A stretch of DNA of 64,000 nucleotides, taken from positions 2,651,473 through 2,715,472 of the forward strand of contig NC_088775.1 of the NCBI RefSeq assembly GCF_954871325.1. The letters run 5' to 3'. This DNA is from Gordionus sp. m RMFG-2023 (taxonomy: Eukaryota > Nematomorpha > Gordioida > Chordodea > Parachordodidae). Position numbers and translations under genes: made by a program. The first letter of the stretch is position 1, and the number at the start of each line of letters is the position of its first letter. Of the stretch, positions 13,501 through 26,999 are shown piece by piece. The notes under the pieces were generated by a model. The model was not told the origin of the DNA, searched no databases, and saw nothing but the letters and a program-made list of their open reading frames with translations.

Positions 13501-16500
13501 TGAAGCTACAAACGAGAACGAGTGTAACGCATATTTTTATATTTTCTAATCGATACGTCCATTTTTTTTTTAGTCGAATACCGAAATGCCTAATTGATGA
13601 AAATTCATTATCATTTTGGGGGATCGGCTTCCTCGTAGAAATGCTCTTCAAAATTAAAATAAAATCTTCAAAGATTATATCATCCTCTGAGGATTTTTCT
13701 AAGCTAGTGTTGAAAATACCTTTAAAATTGGTTACGATTTTTTAAAAAACGCCCAAGTAAGGTTTTAGCCCCGAGAAAATAATATAATGTAGGGCATCGA
13801 GATTTGACGAATAGGTGTTCCAAACCCTTTCTGCCACTTATGTGAGCAAATTCTTCTAGGCTTGCATTATATTATGTTGGCTAAAATGTAAATCGGGCTT
13901 ATTAACATAATCAATTTTCTAAGATACATTTTTTTGTAACGATAACTATTAAGAAGTATCGGCTAACCTGGTAATTTATTGAGCAAATTCTTCTAGGATT
14001 GCATTATATTATGTTGGCTAAAATGTAAATCGGGCTTATTAACATTACTAGTTTTAAAACGGGATTTTTTTTGATCTAAGTTTTTGGGAAAAATGAAACA
14101 ATTTTCTAAGATACATTTTTGTAACGATAACTATTAAGAAGTATCGGCTAACCTGGTAATTTATTGAGCAAATTCTTCTAGACTTGCATTATATTATGTT
14201 GGCTAAAATGTAAATCGGGCTTATTAACATTACTAGTTTTAAAACGGGATTTTTTTTGATCAAAGTTTTTGGGAAAAATGAAACAATTTTCTAAGATACA
14301 TTTTTTTGCAACGATAACTATTAAGAAGTATCGGCTAACCTGGTAATTTACCGTATTTTATTGTACGTGTTTGTTCTTTTTCTAAGTTAAAGTAATATTT
14401 CGTTTTTTTGCTTCTTTTTCTCTTCCTAGTGGATAGATAAAATTCCCTATAACAGGACAGCTGTATTAAAAAAAATAGGAATTGGAATATTTATAATTAC
14501 ATATTTTTTTTTGTGCGAAAAGATTACTCTATAAAAATGAATCTTCACGAACCCTATTACGACTACCCCGATAGGGTTCGCGGTCCCCTTTACGTTTTTC
14601 CCGCCAAATCGACTTCGGAGGATAAAATCGGCGCCGAAAAATCTACCGAAGTGTTTTACGATACGGTCGAAGAGGTATTTACTACTACTACTACTACATT
14701 ACTTCTATATATATATATTATGGAACCTGGCATCGGACCTCGATTTTGGCCCGACCAATCAGTTCCGAGTAATATATTTACAAATAAAGGCAGAAGCCCG
14801 AATTTTTTATTTTTAAATTGGGGACATTTGAGCGAGTATGAAATTTTCAGCGAAATGGCAAATTATAAGCTCCCGAGGAAAATAATTTTTTCTAAAAAAA
14901 AGAATTTTATTCGACGTTTTCCCGAGAACTCTCTGACCTGTAATGCTGTTAAGCGGCTCGATTTCACCAAATTTTAAAATAAGATTTTTAGCTAAATTAA
15001 TACTATGTCAGCTTCGAGAATTCGTTAAACAGATGGGACAACCTTTTGGCGCCCTTCAAATTTGTTTGTAAGGAGGATCTTCTAGAAATGAATAGTTTCC
15101 AATACTGGTGTTAACGTCTTCCCTTTTTAGGATGATTTCGTAGAAGATTTTTGTAACCACGGGACAGACAACCTTTCTGACACCCTTTAAATTTGATTGT
15201 AAAGAGGATCTTCTAGAAATGAATGGTGTTCCATACCGATGTTAGCTTCTTCTCTTTTTAGGAAGATGCAGAGAAGGTTTTTGCGCTATTAATCATCTTA
15301 AAACTGTCCAACAAGGTAGGGGCCTACGATTTTCACTGATTCCTTGGAAACAAAATCTCCAGGCTCTTCTGTTTGGCCTTGTTAAAAAGACCGATTCTCG
15401 CCGATTTATCGAAAACGGCGCGATTAAAGATTTTACGCCAAAGAAAAAAAAAATTAATATTCATGTAAGTCTACGAGAATTTTTTTTTTTTTTATCGTGG
15501 ATGGACAGAAAATGTTTGGAATTCCTATTTGCCAAAATCTCGAAACTTTTACATAGTTTTATTTTTAGCAACACGATCCTAATCGGGCTATTTAACAACC
15601 ACTAACTTCCGGTAACATTTTTTTAGGCTTCAATGTTGACTGCTGCTTAAGAGGTATCATGTCCACCCCTAATTGGGCTTTTTTACACAATTTTCTCGGT
15701 TCGCGAACGAACTATCATTTCAAATTTTTAATATTTTTAACGGGTTAGTTAGAAACTCGGGTGAAATACAGCGGACGATAGCCACATTTTTTAGGGGATT
15801 CTCGCTCCGGCTGAAATATATATTACTTAAAAAAAAAATGCGTGCTTGTGGTGGATAGTGAGAGGAATTTATCCAAGAATGGAAACTTAATTTATTTTTT
15901 TTTTCTTTATCCTTTCTCGAGATTCAACAAAGGCCTAGCGCTAGTTCCCCTAGGCTCGATGAAAAGGCGGACAAAGATCGTAACGTATCACGTGGCTTCT
16001 CGATACGCGACATTCAACGCCAAAATACTTTGATCGATGACGTCAATTCGTTTGTAAATAGTATGGCGATAAATGGCCGCTATTCTCTCGAGTGAGTACA
16101 ATTTTTTTTTTTTTAAATTTTAGATTATGTTAATGCCAATCATTTATTTATTTTTCTCGGGTGTTCTGAGAATACATATAAACCATTTATTTTATTTTTT
16201 TTTACGAGTTTATGTGGTTTTATATAACTTTTCATATACAACACAAAATATAGCGTAAAAAATGTAGAGAATAAGGATAGTAAAGAGTAATTCTAGCGAA
16301 GATCTGTTCAGAGAAGAACTGCCATCTGAAACTTTGATGGTTCGCCTTAAGGATAGCTATAACCACTCTCTTGTCTTAGGAATAGAAAAATCGAAGCTGC
16401 CTATTTTTTTTTTGAAAAATCGGATTGACACCTTCCTGACGCCAACCAATATATTGGAATACCATTTATTTTATAAAACTTATATTAATTATATTCCTAA

Positions 16501-17676
16501 ATTATCATCAGGATTTGGATGCAAGGTAAAATTAATTAACTAAGAAAACAAATGAATCCTATTTGTAAAAAATTTAATAAACTCTATCAGCTGTTCAAAC
16601 GCGTAGAATGGTGTCCAAAATCCAAATCGCATGTACTCTTTCCTTTCTTTTTTTTTTGTTGAAAGTTCTCTAAAAAGCTGAACCCTTAAGAAACCTTAGG
16701 AATTTATGTAAATTAGACTGGACCAAAACAACCCCAACTCGTATATATTTACTTTCGTCTCCATTCGAAACCGATAGAACTGACCGAACCCCATTATATT
16801 CGAAAAGTGCGACATTGAACTGTAAAATATAATTTACGGTTTCGAAAAGAAAAGAAAAATAGCCAGTTAATTTAAAAAAATAAATTGATTTATCGACAAA
16901 AGTCCCACAACTTCCAACCAAAATAAATTCGCTACTCGCAAAAGTTTAACCCCCAACTCGAATCGTCTCCGAATTTCGAGGTTCGACCAAAATCGCGATT
17001 TCCCAAACCGCGAATCGAATATCGACAAAACATTTTTGATCGTTAAACCTCCCGAAACGCCGCCAAAGTCGGTTCAAAATAACAATATTCGCAAGTACCA
17101 TTCGCTGACTTACCCGCTTTGCTCGTATCTCCCTCTAACGAACGTCGAATCGGGCTCGGGGATTAATTTTTTCCCGAAGCGATATTCTCGAAGCTCGAAA
17201 CAAGCCTTCCAAAATTTTTCCAGAAATTCCATGAATATTCTTCCTGGCCTCCACCATTACAAGATGGCCAGGGGTCGCAGTTTGGGAGTCATTTATGACC
17301 CCAAAACACCCCGAAAAGATGGCGACGGAAATGATCTAGGTAGGTACAAGCTTGGATCTGTTCATTTTTTTAAAAAAAATAATAAGTATCGTTAGTAAAA
17401 TTTCTTTCTTTCTTTTCTTTCTTTTCTTTTCTTTCTAAATAAAAGAAGAGTTAAAGAAAGTAAGATAAAGCGCTTATATATTGTTTATAGTTAAAGCTGA
17501 GAAATGTTACTAATTATTGGTTTAAACTGCTTTGTATTCATTTATTCGTTCATTTTTCGTAATTAGACGCGCGTTGTCAAGCTGCGGGAAACGAGCAATT
17601 CTACGATTTTACTTCCCCTTCTTGCACCTCTACTTCCTGCGAATCCTCAAGGGAAAATGTTTCTTTCTCCGATTGA
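4591..17676 (+). CDS. MGRN1-like: Mahogunin-type E3 ubiquitin ligase (MGRN1/RNF157 family), 15 exons, about 1304 aa
   Basis: RING E3 ubiquitin ligase. Exons: 4591-4708, 4763-4878, 4923-5011, 5065-5211, 7450-8144, 8692-8901, 9013-9206, 10022-10141, 10218-10334, 11066-11454, 12643-13493, 14523-14674, 15922-16091, 16903-17339, 17567-17676. All splice phases agree and the total is 3915 nt. The start MGNWLG keeps the family's N-terminal Met-Gly, a possible myristoylation site; no in-frame ATG lies upstream. The N-terminal domain shows [51 protein letters not shown], then [21 protein letters not shown] Ser/His/Asn-rich insert of about 200 residues (7540-8144) interrupts it. The RING spans an intron: [18 protein letters not shown]. 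The C-terminal tail is long and disordered-looking but keeps VPLIEALNG, equivalent to the mammalian SLLEALNG motif. Mammalian MGRN1 is about 550 residues. In vertebrates it acts on melanocortin signalling and endosomal TSG101; whether that holds here is unknown. Confidence 0.92.
5212..7449 (+). other. Large intron 4 of the Mahogunin gene
   Basis: This 2.2-kb intron separates the FDAD...GKL exon from the exon continuing [16 protein letters not shown]. It holds a GCG-rich inverted-repeat patch at 6,090-6,235 and a decayed FB1 copy near 7,023-7,195. No other coding signal was seen. The donor is GTAAGT; the acceptor is AAAAAAG at 7,449, which lacks a good pyrimidine tract and is the weakest splice site in the model, although frame and homology support it. 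Confidence 0.6.
7023..7195. mobile_element. FB1 foldback element, decayed copy
   Basis: Recognised from ggcaactcagtattttatag at the left, the core aacatctatcagcgtaacga, and tttttctggctaaaaaaaat with tattgagttggc at the right. It lies in intron 4 of the Mahogunin gene. The ends are eroded. Confidence 0.55.
10430..10626. mobile_element. FB1 foldback element in Mahogunin intron
   Basis: Well-preserved left arm from tagtgttaaacagctcg through gagccgattttaaaaacggc and ctcaatattttagccagaaa, with the mirrored right arm ttctggctaaaatatcgagt and aaaaatcggctcaag. It lies in the intron between exons 10218-10334 and 11066-11454. Confidence 0.8.
11980..12350 (-). mobile_element. LINE 3' fragment (RTE/Cfdp2-like ORF end)
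   Basis: On the minus strand the stretch encodes [20 protein letters not shown] followed by an [17 protein letters not shown] end. This is the typical C-terminal tail of non-LTR retrotransposon polyproteins (RP.GRP..TW, then DR..WR..I). It is a 5'-truncated copy in the Mahogunin intron 11455-12642, antisense to the host gene. It is not the same element as the LINE at 45-48 kb as far as I can align them. Confidence 0.6.
13844..14350 (+). repeat. Three-copy tandem repeat, 185-bp unit
   Basis: Units start with gagcaaattcttctag at 13,844, 13,981 and 14,166 and end with gtatcggctaacctggtaat. Units 2 and 3 are 185 bp and nearly identical. Unit 1 is 137 bp and lacks the middle part containing tactagttttaaaacggg. 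The unit contains FB1-like words (ttggctaaaatgtaaatcgg), so it may be an amplified foldback arm. It lies entirely inside a Mahogunin intron. Confidence 0.8.
15033..15290 (+). repeat. Two-copy tandem repeat, period about 127 bp
   Basis: The words gggacaaccttttggcgccc, aggaggatcttctagaaatg and cttccctttttaggatgat recur as gggacagacaacctttctga, agaggatcttctagaaatga and cttctctttttaggaagat about 127 bp further on. It is intronic in the Mahogunin gene. Each unit ends in a splice-acceptor-like ctttttag. Confidence 0.65.
15379..15604. mobile_element. FB1 foldback element, divergent copy
   Basis: Left arm ttgttaaaaagaccg with the gccgatttatcgaaaacggc stem; right arm gatcctaatcgggctattta then acaaccacta. 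Same general plan as the copy at 4,100. It is intronic in the Mahogunin gene. Confidence 0.55.
16268..16543 (+). other. Unexplained open frame inside a Mahogunin intron
   Basis: A 91-codon frame reads [20 protein letters not shown] and later [20 protein letters not shown], ending SSGFGCK before a good GTAAAA donor at 16,526. Composition looks protein-like rather than random AT-rich noise. Its donor phase (0) does not fit the next Mahogunin exon at 16,903 (which needs phase 2), so it is probably not a regular exon of that gene. It may be a cassette exon, a nested gene piece or a transposon relic. I recognise no family. Confidence 0.3.
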
Positions 17677-19136
17677 CACATACATACACTTTGATTTTTT
17701 TTTAAAAAAAGGGTTAATACCTACCCCCCTTTATTATAGATAATTATTTAGATGAACATAAAGATAATGTCCATATTTAAAAAAAAACACTAAAGTTCTC
17801 GAAGCATTTAAAAGGAAAAAATTTAATAACCCAAAAAAACGCATTTTATATCTACAGTTGCGCTTCTCCCACCACTACCTTTCTCGTTAAGATGCGGGAA
17901 AGTGTTGGGGGGGGGGGTGTTTAAAGTTGTCAAAAATTGGTCGTTTATCAATCACGTGATTAAGGCAGCAGCCAATAAAATTCAGCACCCCATCTGCTTA
18001 AAAAAAATAAATGCACGATTGCCGTCTATAATTTCGTTTTTTTTTAAAAAAAATTCGCGTATATTTATATATTATTATAAATCATGAAAATTATTATATA
18101 CGATAATTTATATTTTTTTAAAAAAAAAAAAATTGTGCATAAAAATTTACTATGCAGTGTATACTACGTATCCGCCATTTTTTTTAAAAATCTACATTTT
18201 TAAAAATTTCAAATTTCCCTTTTTTTTGGCCAATCGGAGAATATCATATAGCTTTGTAAATACTTAAAACTATTATTTATACATTTTTAGAAAATCACTA
18301 AAGAATCAGCCAACCTATATGCGGGGAGTGGAAGGGGGTTGGCTAAATATTCTTTTTTTAACGCTTCTATAAATCACTCTTTAAAGTTGGGTCTTTTTTT
18401 TATTATAGCACGTAATTTTTTTTTTATCAAAAATTATTATTTGTGATATTCGGATCTATACTTATAAGATAATAATTCAACGAAATACTTTCAAACAATA
18501 AAGTTCCTCTTGTTTGTTTTTTTTAACTCCTGAAGGAAAAAAAAACAACAAATACATATTTTATCGACTATCAATTCAAAATCCGCTAGCCCTTATTTCG
18601 AGCTTAACGATACGTGAGTCCTTATTCAAAACGGATCGAATAGCGTTAGTATTAGTTTTTCGATTCCTTTAAAACCGATCAAATAAAATAGTAAATTATT
18701 TGAACAAATCAAAATTTTGAGAAAAAATAAAAGGCATCTTTGAGGGAAAAAGAAGTGACAATCAATTTTTTTTATAAAAACCTAACATAACCAAAGCTAG
18801 TTACTTTCTAGTGTTTTAAATGTAACTGTAGCTCATATTCGATTATTTTTTTGATGTTGAAAGTAACTGTAATAACGAGAAGTAACCAAGAAATAAAGAT
18901 TGTTATATATATATTTTTTTTTGCAGTAGGAGAAAGAGGAAAAGATTATCTTACGTTCGTTTTACAGTAAAATAATTTTACAATAATGATATTTTTTTTC
19001 AAAAGGTTATAAAGCTGCGTCGGCTAAATACAAATAGATAGTTTATAGCTAACCCGATTAGGATGAGAATTCAATAAATTTCTGTTCTATCTATGATTAT
19101 AACTGAGGCCACAGAACATAGTAAACAAATATCTTT
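17677..19136. other. Spacer downstream of the Mahogunin gene
   Basis: No gene recognised. It contains a G10 run near 17,909, several inverted T-run/A-run hairpins (18,035-18,055 and 18,113-18,135) and an FB1-like scrap near 19,010-19,050. Polyadenylation of the Mahogunin transcript probably falls in the first few hundred bases, but many AATAAA words make it impossible to choose one. Confidence 0.4.
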
Positions 19137-19640
19137 ATATATATGTCGTATGGGGATTCGGAATCTTCTCAATTTTAAATCATTTACTAAGGGCGATTTT
19201 TGGATTTTAAAAATCTGATTTTACAGGAATTGTATTGCAGCATGTGTAGAGGATTTACCCTAAAAATTTCAGCCAATTTCGGCTATAGACATTTTAGTAT
19301 TTTTTTTTAATTTATACGAAAAATCCATATAAAAATTACTATAAATTAGAAGTGGTTTCTAAAGTTCGTGGCAAAATTGTTTGAAATTTACGGTTTGGGT
19401 TACTCTAACACATGTTTAGAATACATTTCCGGTTTAATCGAACTTTAAAATTTTTTTAAATCGCTCTCGGTAAGAGATTTACAGAGTTGTTAAAAGATCC
19501 TTTTTAAATGGATCTAGATACAGATACATCGTCTAAAATAATATCTAGATACAGATACCACATTTTTATATCTACTAGATCCTTTAGCAACTCTGGAGAT
19601 TTAAAATCAAGAGATTCCGAATCCCAATACGACATATATA
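19137..19640. mobile_element. FB3 foldback element, with an FB4 element nested inside
   Basis: Terminal inverted repeats atgtcgtatggggattcgga and tccgaatcccaatacgacat enclose an AT-rich interior with gtattgcagcatgtgtag and ccatataaaaattactata. A second copy lies at 52,925-53,310, without the nested insert. The right arm is split by the FB4 element at 19,481-19,595. Confidence 0.75.
19481..19595. mobile_element. FB4 foldback element nested in FB3
   Basis: Ends agagttgttaaaagatcc and gatcctttagcaactct are inverted. The interior repeats tctagatacagatac with taccacatttttatatcta. Related copies lie at 24,080 and 29,731. Its absence from the FB3 copy at 52,925 confirms it as a later insertion. Confidence 0.65.
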
Positions 19641-19710
19641 TAATGAACGAAATTTGTAATGTAAAATGCGTGATCCAAAATATAAATAAAAAATTTTTTA
19701 AAGGTTCATT

Positions 19711-21057
19711 TTATTTACAATGAGATTCGCCGCAGTCAAATAATTTTAGGAGGGGACATAATAAATTTACAATGTCACACAAAAAATATACATCAAAAGC
19801 TAATATAAGAACTAGGATGTGACGAGGGGATAAGTAATTAGGTTTTCCGACACGATAACCTGGCGTAGACGCGTTGTCGACATTGCAACCCGAAATATTG
19901 CAGCAGGAAGTGCAGGTCTTGTAGGTAACCCCGTACCCATTTAGCGCGCAACCGAATTTACATGTATCGGTGCAAGACCTAGATATCTTGGATATAACCC
20001 TATTTAGTTCTACCCTTTGAACCTTTATTTTATGGAAATTCTGTATAATATATAATGTGTATTATACAAAATATGCTGGATTAAACTTTATGGCTTTCAA
20101 CATTAGAAAAAAAATACTAAATTTTTGCCTTAGAGATCGACTTAGTGTTGTTAAACTACCTATCTTTAGTCAACTATAAGACAGCGTGCCCATATTTTTA
20201 TCCAGAAATATTCTAATCAATTTTCAAGTTGAGGCTTCCAATCTAAAAGCTCGGCTAAAACACAATAGAGATGGTCAAAATTATATAATTTAACAACACT
20301 AGGTCAACTAAAAGATTTGCCATTTGCAGAACCTTCAACTATAAAATTGTTGTATTAAAGAGTTAAATATCCCTTCATAAATAATTTTAAATAAGGGCAC
20401 AATCACCTATTATACTAGTGTTGCAAAATCGTCCCATTTAAGCCGACTTCTTTAAAAAACAAAATGGCTAACTCGATATTTTTATGCAGAAAAATATTAC
20501 GCAAGATGCCCGAAGATTTTTGGTCATAGATGGCACAAAGGTTTGGAACAGCTGTTAGTGAAATCTCGAGATCTAGGTGACAATATTTTTCTGGATAAAA
20601 ATAATTGAGTCAGCCATTTTTTTTAAAAAAAGAGCTTGCTCATATGGAGCTATTTTGCTTTCCCTACATCACACTATTCCCTCTTGCCTAATATTATATG
20701 TTTTATATCTGAGACAATTTCAACCCACCAGGAGTGTCAATTTCTATTTATCATTGTTGTTACTTGACAAAATTTGCTTTTATCCGTGCAAGTGATCAAA
20801 TTTCCGGAACTGGCATTAATAAAACAGGAATCATCGAGATCGGAATCCACTTTGAAAGTGGCATCGCATATATAACACTCTAACTTGCCGGGTTTGGCGG
20901 AGGAAAGGACCGTGTTTGTGGTGGTTAAACTCGTTATAACGGCTTGGCGTTTTTCGATGAATAAACGTAATGACGAAGCGTTAGAATAATTTTTCGGGGT
21001 AGCATTTACGTCGCTCTTGTTCTTCGGGATGTTTTGAATTTCTTCGACTGATTCCAT
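19711..21057 (-). CDS. Ly6/uPAR-like (three-finger fold) protein, probably GPI-anchored
   Basis: Two minus-strand exons: 21057-20764 and 19986-19711, joined in phase 0 at a GTAACA donor and a CCAAG acceptor; about 189 residues. After roughly 55 Ser/Thr/Asn-rich residues, KLECYICDATFKVDSDLDD begins a Ly6/uPAR domain. It continues with C...C spacing to LITCTDKSKFCQ, then SCTDTCKFGC, and closes with CTSCCNISGCN, the CC...CN signature of the family. The tail (LSPRHILVLILAFDVYFLC) is hydrophobic, as expected for GPI attachment, though charged residues follow it. No signal peptide is visible after the ATG at 21,057, so an upstream signal exon may have been missed. Family members are extracellular ligands or channel/receptor modulators (for example sleepless/quiver in flies); the role here is unknown. 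Confidence 0.75.
20416..20645. mobile_element. FB1 foldback element
   Basis: Starts tagtgttgcaaaatcg and carries ggctaactcgatatttttat, atggcacaaaggtttggaac and the mirrored tttttctggataaaaataat. It lies in the single intron of the Ly6-like gene. Confidence 0.75.
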
Positions 21058-22059
21058 TTTTTTTTATAACAGATAATGGTTGGAGCTATATATTGCTATT
21101 TGAGAATTAAAATATTCCATCTCCACTTTTTGTAATTTTATTATTTTCAATAAGATTGTTAAAAACCTTCTTGTATCGAATGTAGATAGAATTGTAATAA
21201 TTATAAAAAAAAAATATCATTATAAAATGTTAATATAGAATAACCTAATTCTCACATGAAGAGATATGTTACATGTCAATCAAATTAATATCAGTATTGT
21301 CCGGTATATAAATCTAAAATGACCTCAAAGGGTGACATTTAAATTGTCCAAAGTTTTAGGATAAATATTTAGATTTTTTTTTTCAAATTACGCTTTCAAA
21401 AAATGCGTGTCCTATTTACCAACTTTAAACTAATTTATTCGCAGCGTTCTTTTTTTTGAATTCCGCATTCTCGAAAAATGTATTTTGACCTTACCCTACG
21501 AATTTGGATTCCATTTTGTGAGATATGACGCGTATCGCCTGAATACGCACATATGTTTGTAACCCTAATTAAAATTTAAGTATAGTTTAAGTGTATTATT
21601 TATTTTAAATAGAATGACCTTATCGTGACAATAATTCGGAAATGGCTAATTAATTAGGAATAATCTAGAGAACATTACATGAACTCGCCGACATAAACAT
21701 CCTGGGCAAAAAAAACGCAAAGGTATACCCCGGACAATAAGACGCTGGTCAAAAAATAATCACGGACAAAATGATTCATAGACGGATTACATCTGATGTC
21801 TAACAGTTTAGTAAGCAAGTGTTAGATCTTTTCAAAATATCGCAGAAAGCAGCAATTTTTTTTTTATAGAAATTATTGAATTTTCGAAGAATATTTTATG
21901 TGCCTAAATAAATTGGGGTGTTCCATTTTTTGTATTTTATTTTAAATAATGTAAATATTATTAAAAAGTTATAATGATGAATTAATTGATTTGAAATTTA
22001 TTGATTTATCACGTGATATTTGTTTAAATGGTGGATTAGCTAATGTGGTCTTTTTCTAG
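21058..22059. other. AT-rich spacer upstream of the Ly6-like gene
   Basis: Expected to hold the promoter and possibly a signal-peptide exon of the Ly6-like gene. I could not identify either by reading. No repeats of the named families are obvious. Confidence 0.35.
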
Positions 22060-22232
22060 TTAGCATCCGTCACCAGGTCGGTGAGCGGGTATATCGCCTA
22101 CCATAAAAATCCGCGTTCGAATCCAGCAAGGACAGGGCTTTATATCTGATGACTAGGTGGCTCCATGCTATTGGAGAATATCGGAAATGACCACGTGATT
22201 CCCGTTAATGTACATTAAAATAAAAAAATGGG
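22060..22232 (+). mobile_element. tRNA-derived SINE
   Basis: It contains an A-box-like caggtcggtgagcgggt and, 35 bp further, a B box gcgttcgaatccagc in the spacing of a tRNA gene. A non-tRNA body follows (ctgatgactaggtggctcca) and an A-rich end (acattaaaataaaaaaatgg). No folding tRNA was found, so this is a SINE head rather than a tRNA gene. Confidence 0.55.
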
Positions 22233-22464
22233 GTCTTAATCTCATTTAAAATAAAAATTTGCCAGCTGTTTAACAAAATTTGGTCGTCGTTTAAACAAAT
22301 TAATTTATGTTGATTAGCCACCATATCAATATAATGTTTTTTTTTTGAATTGATTAAACAATTTTGTTTTTTTTAAGATTAATGAAAAACGGGAGTGGTA
22401 TCAATTTGTGTTTTTTATTTTATTTTTTCTTCTTCTCTAAATATTATTTTATTTGACATTTTTT

Positions 22465-22651
22465 TACTCAATATTTTCATCCAGAAAAATATTAATGCAA
22501 AGCCCTAAGATTTTTTTTTGCTAATAGATAGCACAAAGAGGCTCGAATATCTATTAACGAAATCACGAGGCATAGACAATATTTTCTCTGGCTAAAATAT
22601 TGAGTTAGCCATTTTTAAAAATCGGCTCAGATCAGCTGTTTAACAACACTA
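22465..22651. mobile_element. FB1 foldback element, left end truncated
   Basis: Reads actcaatattttcatccaga at the left, then tatctattaacgaaatcacg and ctggctaaaatattgagtta, ending gtttaacaacacta. The outer left arm is missing. Confidence 0.75.
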
Positions 22652-24079
22652 CATTTAATTTAAACAAAGAGACACAATGTTGAAACGCTAAAATGCTCAA
22701 TTTATTAAGCGATTATCTTATTTTATATATATATTTTTTTTAACCTCTCATCTCGAATGCTAAGAATGCTAAGTAGATCAGAACGTTTTGACTCAGAAAA
22801 AATATCATTTTTTTTTTTTAGATTTTAATTTTATTTTTCTATTTTTTTATTTTGCAATTTTATTTAGATCCTATTAAGATCGATTTGTATATGTAATTTT
22901 ATTGATTTCGCAAAATATATTTTATTTTAAAAAAATAAAAGAATAAAAATAAAACGGAAATTATAAAACTCAATTACAATAGCTTTTAATTTCCCAATAA
23001 TCATTAAAAGTTTTATTTTTTCATTTTTTTAATAAAAAAATTACTTCTTTCTAAATATATATTCTTTTTTCTTCTTTCTAATCTAATCTATTCTATTCTT
23101 TATTTATATTTTTTTTTCTCTTCTTTTATTTCATTTGGAAATAAGCATCCCTATGTTCACCACGACACTTGGTAATTTAGGATATGAAGGCCTCATCTTT
23201 TAAAAATCGATAGGAAATAAGATTTCAGTGCCATCCGGCGATCTTAAAGAATGCTTATCATTCGCGCCAGATTACTGGCTTATAAACTTTTGTTTCCATA
23301 GTAATTTTTTTTAAAAAATTTTTAATAGGTTTTCAAAATAATTATATTTTAATTATAATTTTTATATATAACATCAGCTAGTGACATTTTATCACGGCTA
23401 CACTTTATCATGTGACACTTTGTCATGTGACAGTTTATAATGTGACACTTTATCACTCAGTCATTTGATAATGCGACACTATAGTTTTGTATGTAAATTT
23501 TATAATTACATAGATACCTACTTATAAAAGTAAGGGATTTGAAACGTCGTTAAACTTTATCCGAAACGTCGAAGTCGGAGCTTAAAAACAAGTTCCATCT
23601 GGAGATTGAATATCAGAGAAATTGTATACTTATTTAAATTTAAAGTTTGTTTATTATGGCTTAGGTATAGATTCGATATTATTAATTAAGGAACGATAAT
23701 TGTCATAGATAGCAGAAATAAGTGAGTCTGCATATCATAATGTCAGGATTTCCAACATATTCTAGAAGTTATGAGGGGTGGGGAAGGGGTGGGGCAGGCT
23801 CGATTCTAGCGTTCACTCATTTGGGAGGGAGGGGAAGATAAAAATTTTGGAGAGAACAGATAAGAAATTTTTTTTAAACACCATAGAAAACGAATATTTG
23901 AAAAATATACTGCATAAAAAAATATACAATGATCGTATTCTGTTCATAAAATAAAGATGGAACATGGGAAATTGACTTAAAGCTGGAAAGATAATAAGTA
24001 TTTCACAAATGATACTAATCATCCCTTTCCAATTGGTTTTATAATATTATATTAAAATTAGAAAATTATTAGTGATTAA
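22652..24079. other. AT-rich spacer with a short tandem repeat
   Basis: No gene recognised. At 23,375-23,485 about six imperfect copies of a 15-17-bp unit (tgtgacactttatca) occur in a row. Confidence 0.45.
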
Positions 24080-24254
24080 CAGAGTTGTTAAAAAATAATT
24101 TTTAAATTGATCTAGATACAGATACATCGTCTAAAATGATATCTAGATACAGATATTTTAATCGAAAATCTATCTAGTTACAGATACAGATACCACATTT
24201 TTATATCTAGATAGAGGATCTAGATACTTGTATATAGATTTTTTCACAACTCTG
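24080..24254. mobile_element. FB4 foldback element
   Basis: Ends agagttgttaaaaaataat and attttttcacaactctgg. The interior is built of tctagatacagatac-type repeats. It is longer than the nested copy at 19,481. Confidence 0.7.
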
Positions 24255-24668
24255 GTGATTATATTCCCCTATTTACAATACTTCAATTAGTCGTGAAAAT
24301 CTAATTTTTAACCGATTTTTATTTTACCCACAAATTAAACATAAAAGTCAGATCAGTTTTCTAAAACCACCAATGTATCAATATTTTAAAATAACCAAAA
24401 ATAATGTAAAATAATAAAAAAAAACCATTATACACAAAATATAATTGAAATAATAAAAAAAAACCATTATAAAAATCACAAAATATAATTGAAATAATTT
24501 TTTGGAACAATTTTCGTTTTAAAAACAAAAAAAAATATATCAAATTATTTATATAACCAAAACTTTTCCAAAAATAATTTAAAATTTAATACCCATTTCA
24601 AAAAGGTTAAATTTTTGTGTGTGTGTATTATGTATTTTCAAATATAAAATTATGGTAAAATTTATATT

Positions 24669-26993
<2,325 letters not shown>

Positions 26994-26999
26994 AATTTT

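Noticed and set aside
13844-14350. CRISPR-like array
   Set aside because: This is eukaryotic DNA; the units are 185-bp tandem copies without spacers.
22060-22135. A functional tRNA gene
   Set aside because: A and B boxes are present but I could not fold an acceptor stem and anticodon arm; the following body and A-rich end fit a SINE.
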